Below, piece by piece: positions 6,966-10,625 of a DNA stretch of 10,625 bases; position 1 is the first letter of the stretch; the number at the start of each line of letters is the position of its first letter. This DNA is from JALHMQ01 sp020248785 (GTDB taxonomy: Bacteria > Pseudomonadota > Gammaproteobacteria > Burkholderiales > Burkholderiaceae_F): positions 1 to 10,625 of the forward strand of contig JBKDNL010000096.1 in NCBI GenBank assembly GCA_046343415.1. The letters are read 5' to 3'. The notes under the pieces were generated by a model, which had not been told where the DNA came from, ran no database searches, and saw only the letters and a program-made list of their open reading frames with translations. The position numbers and the translations under genes were made by a program.

Positions 6966-7426
6966 GCTGCGGGTCCTTGCGGGAAGTCGTTGGCGCGAGT
7001 GTAGAGACCGGCGTGCAGGCGCTCCATGCCGCGCTCTGGATTTGTCAGGGGAGCAAAGCCATGCCGGGCGTACAGGCCGTGCGCATCGCGCGTGAAGAGC
7101 ACAACGCGGCGCAGGCCCTGCAGGTCGGCGTGGGCATCGATCGCGGCCAGCAGCGCCCGGGCGATGCCCCGGCCGCGCCCGGCCGGCAGCACGAACACGT
7201 CACACAGATAGGCAAAGGTGGCGCGATCGGTGACGACGCGCGCAAAGCCGGCCAGCGGTGCGCCAGGCCCATGGTGCTCGAGGGCAGCAAAGCACAGCGA
7301 GTTGCTGATCGCCCGCTGCACCGTGCGGCGCGGGATGCCGCGGCTCCAGTGCGCCTGCTGGCTGAGGAAGGCGTGCACCGCGTCGAGATCGATCCGCGCC
7401 GGATCGGTGGTGATGATCGGCGTCAT
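6962..7426 (-). CDS. GNAT family N-acetyltransferase
   Basis: A 154-residue single-domain GNAT protein. The sequence HWSRGIPRRTVQRAISNSLCFAAL (from residue 26), then GFARVVTDRATFAYLCDVFVLP (60-81), and the acetyl-CoA loop RGRGIA at 84-89, are typical of a widespread but poorly characterised GNAT subfamily; LYARHGFAPL at 118-127 is the usual C-terminal GNAT motif. Start ATG 7426 overlaps the aminotransferase stop (ATGA), and its own stop overlaps the argC start (ATGA), so it is translationally locked between two arginine-pathway genes. Its acetyl acceptor is unknown. Function as a short N-acetylglutamate synthase is conceivable from position, but the sequence does not show it. Confidence 0.88.
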   Translation of the reverse strand: MTPIITTDPARIDLDAVHAFLSQQAHWSRGIPRRTVQRAISNSLCFAALEHHGPGAPLAGFARVVTDRATFAYLCDVFVLPAGRGRGIARALLAAIDAHADLQGLRRVVLFTRDAHGLYARHGFAPLTNPERGMERLHAGLYTRANDFPQGPAA

Positions 7427-8610
7427 GGCGCCACCTCCAGCGCGGCATCGAACAACTGCGCAAAGCGTTCGATCTCCTCGGCCGTCACGTTCAGCGCCGG
7501 CATCAGGCGGATGACGTTCGGGCGCGGCGCGTTGATCAGCAGGCCCGTTTGCGGCAGCGCGCACGCCGCTTCCACGACTCGGTGCGCGACCGGCGTCGGC
7601 AGCACCAGCGCCCGCAGCAGCCCGGCGCCGCGCTCGCTGCCGCCCAGGCGTGCGGCCACGCGGCGCAGGACCGACTGCAACTGCCCGGTCCGTTCGCGCA
7701 CACCGGCAAGAAACGCGGGCTGCGCGACCGCACTGAGTACCGCGCTGCCGACCGCTGCCATCAGCGGATTGCCACAGTAGGTTCCGCCCTGGTCGCCATG
7801 CGCGAAGGCGGCGGCCACCTGTTCGCTGGCGAGCAGTGCCGCCAGCGGCACGCCGCCGCCCAGGCCCTTGCCCAGCGTGAGGATGTCCGGCCGCACGCCC
7901 ACCTGCTCGAACGCGAACGTCGTTCCCGTGCGCCCGATGCCGGTCTGCACCTCGTCGAGGATCAGCAGCAGGCCCTGTGCATCGCACAGCGCGCGCAGTG
8001 CCTGCAGGAACGCGGCATCGGCCAGCACGACGCCCGCCTCGCCTTGCACCGGCTCGAGCATCACCGCGACCGTACGCGCCGAAATCAGCGCCTGGACCGA
8101 CGCCAGGTCGTTGAGCCGCGCCTTGGGAAAGCCCGGGATCTTCGGCTCGAACAACGCATCCCAGCCGGACTTGCCGGAGGCACTCATCGTGGCCAACGTG
8201 CGGCCATGGAACGCATCGGCGAAGGTGATGATCTCGAAGGCGCCGTCACGCTGCAGCTGACCCCACTTTCGCGCGAGCTTGATGGCGCCCTCGTTGGCCT
8301 CGGCGCCGCTGGAGCACAGGAAGACACGCTCCAGGCCCGACAGTGCCGCCAGCCGCTGCGCCAGCCCGAGCGCTGCATCGTTGAAGAACGCCGGGCTTGG
8401 GTTGACCAGACGCTGCGCCTGCGCCGCCAGCGCGTCGGCCACTTGCGGCGGGCAGTGGCCCAGTGCATTGACGGCCCAGCCCTGCACGAAGTCGAGATAG
8501 CGGCGTCCGCGCTGGTCGATGAGCCAACTGCCTCGCCCTTCGACGGCCACGAGGTCGGGCCGGGCGGCCACGTTCATCAGGGCGCTGGTTTCGAAGGCAT
8601 CGATCTTCAT
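7423..8610 (-). CDS. argD: Class III aminotransferase, acetylornithine transaminase-like
   Basis: A 395-residue PLP enzyme of the class III (ornithine/acetylornithine) aminotransferases, expected to convert N-acetylglutamate semialdehyde to N-acetylornithine with glutamate. Visible motifs: SGAEANEGAIKLARK at 101-115 (phosphate binding), FHGRTLATMSASG at 134-146, LEPVQGEAGV at 185-194, ILDEVQTGIGRTG at 217-229 (PLP-ring aspartate D219), and the Schiff-base lysine K248 in LTLGKGLGGGVPL. The length matches ArgD (about 390-405). GAGG five bases before ATG 8610 supports the start. The gene heads the minus-strand run and overlaps the next gene by four bases; argC nearby favours ArgD over GABA or succinylornithine aminotransferases, but specificity cannot be read from sequence alone. 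An intrinsic terminator lies only 33 bases upstream. Confidence 0.88.
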   Translation of the reverse strand: MKIDAFETSALMNVAARPDLVAVEGRGSWLIDQRGRRYLDFVQGWAVNALGHCPPQVADALAAQAQRLVNPSPAFFNDAALGLAQRLAALSGLERVFLCSSGAEANEGAIKLARKWGQLQRDGAFEIITFADAFHGRTLATMSASGKSGWDALFEPKIPGFPKARLNDLASVQALISARTVAVMLEPVQGEAGVVLADAAFLQALRALCDAQGLLLILDEVQTGIGRTGTTFAFEQVGVRPDILTLGKGLGGGVPLAALLASEQVAAAFAHGDQGGTYCGNPLMAAVGSAVLSAVAQPAFLAGVRERTGQLQSVLRRVAARLGGSERGAGLLRALVLPTPVAHRVVEAACALPQTGLLINAPRPNVIRLMPALNVTAEEIERFAQLFDAALEVAP

Positions 8611-8643
8611 GTGGACCTCGTCTTGGGGTGGGGGCAGAAAACA

Positions 8644-8670
8644 AAAAGGCCGCGGAGTCCGCGGCCTTTT
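8644..8670 (-). terminator. Intrinsic terminator in the aminotransferase leader (possible attenuator)
   Basis: On the minus strand a stem of GGCCGCGG / CCGCGGCC with a three-base loop, flanked by AAAA and TTTT, gives up to 12 pairs. It is followed by a T-rich run (TTTTTGTTTT) ending near 8638, the classic intrinsic terminator. The hairpin is followed by only 33 bases before the ATG of the aminotransferase, too few for a separate promoter after the T-run. It can therefore be both the end of the oxidoreductase transcript and an attenuator for the downstream operon. The plus strand also has the symmetrical A/T flanks, but no converging gene needs it there. Confidence 0.85.
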
Positions 8671-8706
8671 GGGGTGCGCTGCGCGATGGCAGCGGTGGAT
8701 GCAGTG

Positions 8707-8781
8707 CTAGTGCAGGCGTGCGCGGACCGGGCGGGGTGTCGCCGTACGTCGGTCGCGTCGAAGGGCAAGCTGCATCAACAT
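8707..8781 (-). CDS. Putative arginine-rich leader peptide (24 codons)
   Basis: The minus strand encodes a 24-residue frame from ATG 8781 to TAG 8709-8707. It begins MLMQLALRRDRRTATP and ends in RLH; arginines are at positions 8, 9, 11, 12, 17, 20 and 22, seven in total. The first four are read by CGA, CGC, CGA and CGT; CGA and CGT are usually uncommon codons in such GC-rich genomes. There is no Shine-Dalgarno, but the predicted transcription start falls at 8782, so it could be translated as a leaderless message; a second ATG at 8775 is in frame. It lies between the promoter-like sequence and the terminator before the arginine genes. Caution: random frames in GC-rich DNA are arginine-rich, so this remains a hypothesis. 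Confidence 0.4.
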   Translation of the reverse strand: MLMQLALRRDRRTATPRPVRARLH

Positions 8782-8788
8782 GGGCGCT

Positions 8789-8818
8789 ACTATCGCACGC
8801 AATCGATTACTTCGCCAA
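8789..8818 (-). promoter_or_regulatory. Candidate sigma-70 promoter for the aminotransferase/argC operon
   Basis: On the minus strand TTGGCG (8818-8813, four of six to TTGACA) and GATAGT (8794-8789, four of six to TATAAT) are separated by 18 bases. TGC precedes the -10 box, giving an extended -10 pattern. The -35 lies in the last codons of the oxidoreductase gene. Transcription would start about 8782, one base before the leader-peptide ATG. This is the only reasonable hexamer pair I saw between the oxidoreductase stop and the terminator. Confidence 0.4.
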
Positions 8819-9868
8819 GTCCGCGGCGGAGGTGAATGCATCGGCGTAGAACGCATCCTCCGGCAGAGCGCAGCGCTCGGAGAAGTCCTTGCGCGCGGAC
8901 TCGACCATCACCGGCGCACCGCAGGCGTAGACCTCGTGGCCCGACAAATCCGGCAGGTCCGACATCACCGCCTGGTGGACGAAGCCGGTGCGGCCGGTCC
9001 AGCCGTCTTCCGGCTTGGCCTCGGAGAGCACCGGCACGTAGCGGAAGTTCGGCTGCTCGGCTGCCCACTGCCGCGGCAGCGGATCCATGTACAGATCTTG
9101 CCGGCTGCGGCAGCCCCAGTAGAGCACCACGGGCCGCGCCGGCTTGTTCGGCTCATCCACATTCACGCGCTTGAAGAAAATGTGCTCCGCAATCGCCTTG
9201 ATCGGCGCGAAGCCTGTGCCACTGGCCAGCAGCACGATCGGCTTGGCGCTCTCCTCGCGCAGAAAGAACGTGCCCAGCGGCCCCTCAAAGCGCAGGATGT
9301 CGCGCTCCTTGACCGGTGGCGACTTGGCGCCGAACAGCGCGTCGGTGAACAGGCCGCCCGGCATGTGGCGGATGTGCAGGGCGAGTTGTGCGTCGGCGTG
9401 CGGCGCGGTGGCCATGGAGTAGCTGCGCCGCGTGCCGTCCTTGAGAATGAACTCGATGTATTGCCCGGCCTTGAACTGCAGGCGCTCGTTGGCCGGCAGC
9501 TGCAGTGAGACGATGGCCACGTCGGGCGCCACCCGCTCGATCTTCGCCACGCGGCACGGCATCTTCTTGATCGGGATGTCGCCAAAGCCCGTGAGCTCGC
9601 GCGCCTCGATCACCACGTCCGACAGCGGCTTGCTGCAGCACACGAGCAACTTACGCTCGGCCTGCTCGGCGGCATTCAGCGCCGAATTCGCATGCGGGCC
9701 CTGGGCCCACTCACCCTGCACGCCCTTGCACTTGCAGGTGCCGCATGCGCCGTTCTTGCAGCCATAAGGCAGCCCGATGCCGTTGCGCAGGGCGGCGGCG
9801 AGGATCGTCTCGTCGCCTTCGACAGTGAACTCGCGGCCAGAGGGCCGCACCGTGACCGTGAAACTCAT
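8807..9868 (-). CDS. 2Fe-2S ferredoxin-type flavin oxidoreductase (AscD/CDP-6-deoxy-glucoseen reductase-like)
   Basis: A 353-residue electron-transfer protein with three domains. An N-terminal plant-type [2Fe-2S] ferredoxin has cysteines C37, C42 and C45 (CKNGACGTC) and C77. A flavin-binding barrel has RRSYSMA at 147-153. An NAD(P)H-binding domain has SGTGFAPIKAI at 216-226 and YACGAPVMV at 314-322. It would pass electrons from NAD(P)H through flavin to the iron-sulphur centre and on to a partner. Betaproteobacterial copies are often named CDP-6-deoxy-delta-3,4-glucoseen reductase, but no deoxysugar genes are visible here, so the name should not be taken as function. MSFTVTVRPSGREF is the family start; upstream codons to 10159 are shadow of the divergent gene. 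The ribosome site is weak (GAGCC). It diverges from the SDR gene. Confidence 0.9.
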   Translation of the reverse strand: MSFTVTVRPSGREFTVEGDETILAAALRNGIGLPYGCKNGACGTCKCKGVQGEWAQGPHANSALNAAEQAERKLLVCCSKPLSDVVIEARELTGFGDIPIKKMPCRVAKIERVAPDVAIVSLQLPANERLQFKAGQYIEFILKDGTRRSYSMATAPHADAQLALHIRHMPGGLFTDALFGAKSPPVKERDILRFEGPLGTFFLREESAKPIVLLASGTGFAPIKAIAEHIFFKRVNVDEPNKPARPVVLYWGCRSRQDLYMDPLPRQWAAEQPNFRYVPVLSEAKPEDGWTGRTGFVHQAVMSDLPDLSGHEVYACGAPVMVESARKDFSERCALPEDAFYADAFTSAADLAK

Positions 9869-9891
9869 AGAAGGCTCATACACTCGAACCC

Positions 9892-10625
9892 ATGAAAACA
9901 CGAACGCCCGCGATGGGAATGCAGCGCGGGCGCAGGACGCTCGGACGGCCGCGCCTTTTGATCGTGGGCTGCGGCGACGTCGGCCTGCGCATTGTCGCAC
10001 GCGTGCATCGGCGCTTTCGGCTGCTGGCGCTGACCTCCTCACCGGAGCGCGTGGCCGCGCTGCGCGCTGCCGGTGCGGTGCCGATCGTCGGCAACCTGGA
10101 TGACCGCGCCAGCTTGCGCCGCCTGCGCGGCCTCGCCCCCTGGCTGATCCACCTGGCACCGCCGCCCAACAGCGGGCGCACCGACCCTCGCACGCGTCGA
10201 CTTGCCGCCGCCCTGGCGGGCCGTGCGCAGCGGCGCGTCTACATCAGCACCACCGGCGTCTACGGTGACCATGGCGGCGCCTGGATCGACGAGACCTCCC
10301 GCCTTGCGCCGGCCAATGAACGCGCTGTGCGCCGCATCGATGCCGAGGTCGCGATGCGCGCAGCGGGCGCCAGCGTGCTGCGCGTGCCCGGCATTTACGC
10401 CCACGACCGTCTACCGCTGGATCGCCTGCGCGCTGGTACTCCCGCGTTGCGCGACGAAGACGACGTCCACACCAACCACATCCACGCCGACGACCTTGCC
10501 CGCGTCAGCCTGGCGGCACTGTTTCGTGGCGCGCCGGGCCGCGTCTACAACGCAGTGGACGACTCGCAATTGAAAATGGGCGAGTACTTCGACCTCGTGG
10601 CCGATCGCTTCGGCCTGCCCCGCCC
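9892..10625 (+). CDS. NAD(P)-dependent SDR/epimerase-family protein (partial, C-terminus outside window)
   Basis: The frame opens at ATG 9892 and runs without a stop to the window end (244 complete codons). RLLIVGCGDVGLRIVARV contains the dinucleotide-binding GxGxxG (G26, G28, G31). YISTTGVYGDHGGAWIDE near residues 117-134 is the atypical-SDR active-site segment with STTGVYG. RVPGIYAHDRLPLDRL and HTNHIHADDLARV follow, as in YeeZ-like proteins of the NAD-dependent epimerase/dehydratase family. The substrate is unknown. The start is uncertain: ATGs at 9913 and 9919 are in frame, none has a clear ribosome site, and the first 18 residues are basic and not obviously conserved. Only 23 bases separate ATG 9892 from the divergent oxidoreductase start, so promoters must overlap coding sequence or the true start is later. 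Confidence 0.85.
   Translation, partial: MKTRTPAMGMQRGRRTLGRPRLLIVGCGDVGLRIVARVHRRFRLLALTSSPERVAALRAAGAVPIVGNLDDRASLRRLRGLAPWLIHLAPPPNSGRTDPRTRRLAAALAGRAQRRVYISTTGVYGDHGGAWIDETSRLAPANERAVRRIDAEVAMRAAGASVLRVPGIYAHDRLPLDRLRAGTPALRDEDDVHTNHIHADDLARVSLAALFRGAPGRVYNAVDDSQLKMGEYFDLVADRFGLPR

Noticed and set aside
8506..8610. Whether the aminotransferase might start further downstream
   Set aside because: The sequence after ATG 8610 (ALMNVAARPDLVAVEG) is conserved-looking family N-terminus and GAGG is well placed.
7549..8835. 428-codon plus-strand open frame opposite the aminotransferase
   Set aside because: Arg/Gln/His-rich shadow; the minus strand has an unmistakable PLP aminotransferase with all motifs.
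9869..10159. N-terminal extension of the oxidoreductase to 10159
   Set aside because: The extension is antisense to the SDR gene and lacks domain character; the ferredoxin domain starts at ATG 9868.
1..10625. CRISPR arrays, tRNA, rRNA, prophage genes or toxin-antitoxin pairs
   Set aside because: No regularly spaced direct repeats, no cloverleaf with conserved tRNA bases and no such protein families were seen on either strand.

Overview
The window looks like a stretch of chromosome from a high-GC betaproteobacterium, most likely order Burkholderiales. GC is about two thirds by eye. The LivHMGF cassette, the type-2 ArgC, the PaiB-family protein, the hemerythrin-like protein with a C-terminal membrane helix and the ferredoxin-reductase annotated in this order as 'CDP-6-deoxy-delta-3,4-glucoseen reductase' together fit that group. 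This assignment is from recognised protein style, not from a search.

Left edge (1-625): the 5' part of an IS630-type transposase or related helix-turn-helix protein runs off the window on the minus strand. It is followed by about 410 bases without a credible gene, holding an AT-rich patch and three inverted repeats. Plus strand 626-4231: a compact four-gene operon livH-livM-livG-livF encodes the two permeases and two ATPases of a branched-chain amino acid (or similar) ABC importer. No substrate-binding protein gene is present in the window. It ends in two back-to-back hairpins at a convergent junction.

Minus strand 8610-4289: a run of six genes, five of whose junctions are stop/start overlaps of 1-4 bases or a 61-base gap: class III aminotransferase (acetylornithine aminotransferase-like, argD), a GNAT acetyltransferase, argC, a PaiB-family FMN-binding protein, a YpeA-like GNAT acetyltransferase, and a hemerythrin-like gene. 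The last carries a one-base frameshift inside its second metal-binding motif. The aminotransferase and ArgC catalyse consecutive steps of the acetylated arginine/ornithine pathway; the other genes look like translationally coupled passengers or regulators.

The 196-base gap in front of the aminotransferase (8611-8806) is the most interesting part. On the minus strand it holds, in order, a promoter-like sequence, a 24-codon open reading frame with seven arginine codons whose AUG sits at the predicted transcript start, and a near-perfect intrinsic terminator only 33 bases before the start codon of the aminotransferase. A segment of the small frame can pair with the terminator's left arm. This is the architecture of ribosome-mediated attenuation, sensing arginine, in front of arginine-biosynthesis genes. 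It is a hypothesis from sequence layout only.

Right edge (8807-10625): a minus-strand 2Fe-2S/flavin/NAD(P)H oxidoreductase and, divergent from it with only 23 bases between start codons, the first 244 codons of a plus-strand NAD(P)-binding SDR/epimerase-family protein that runs off the window.
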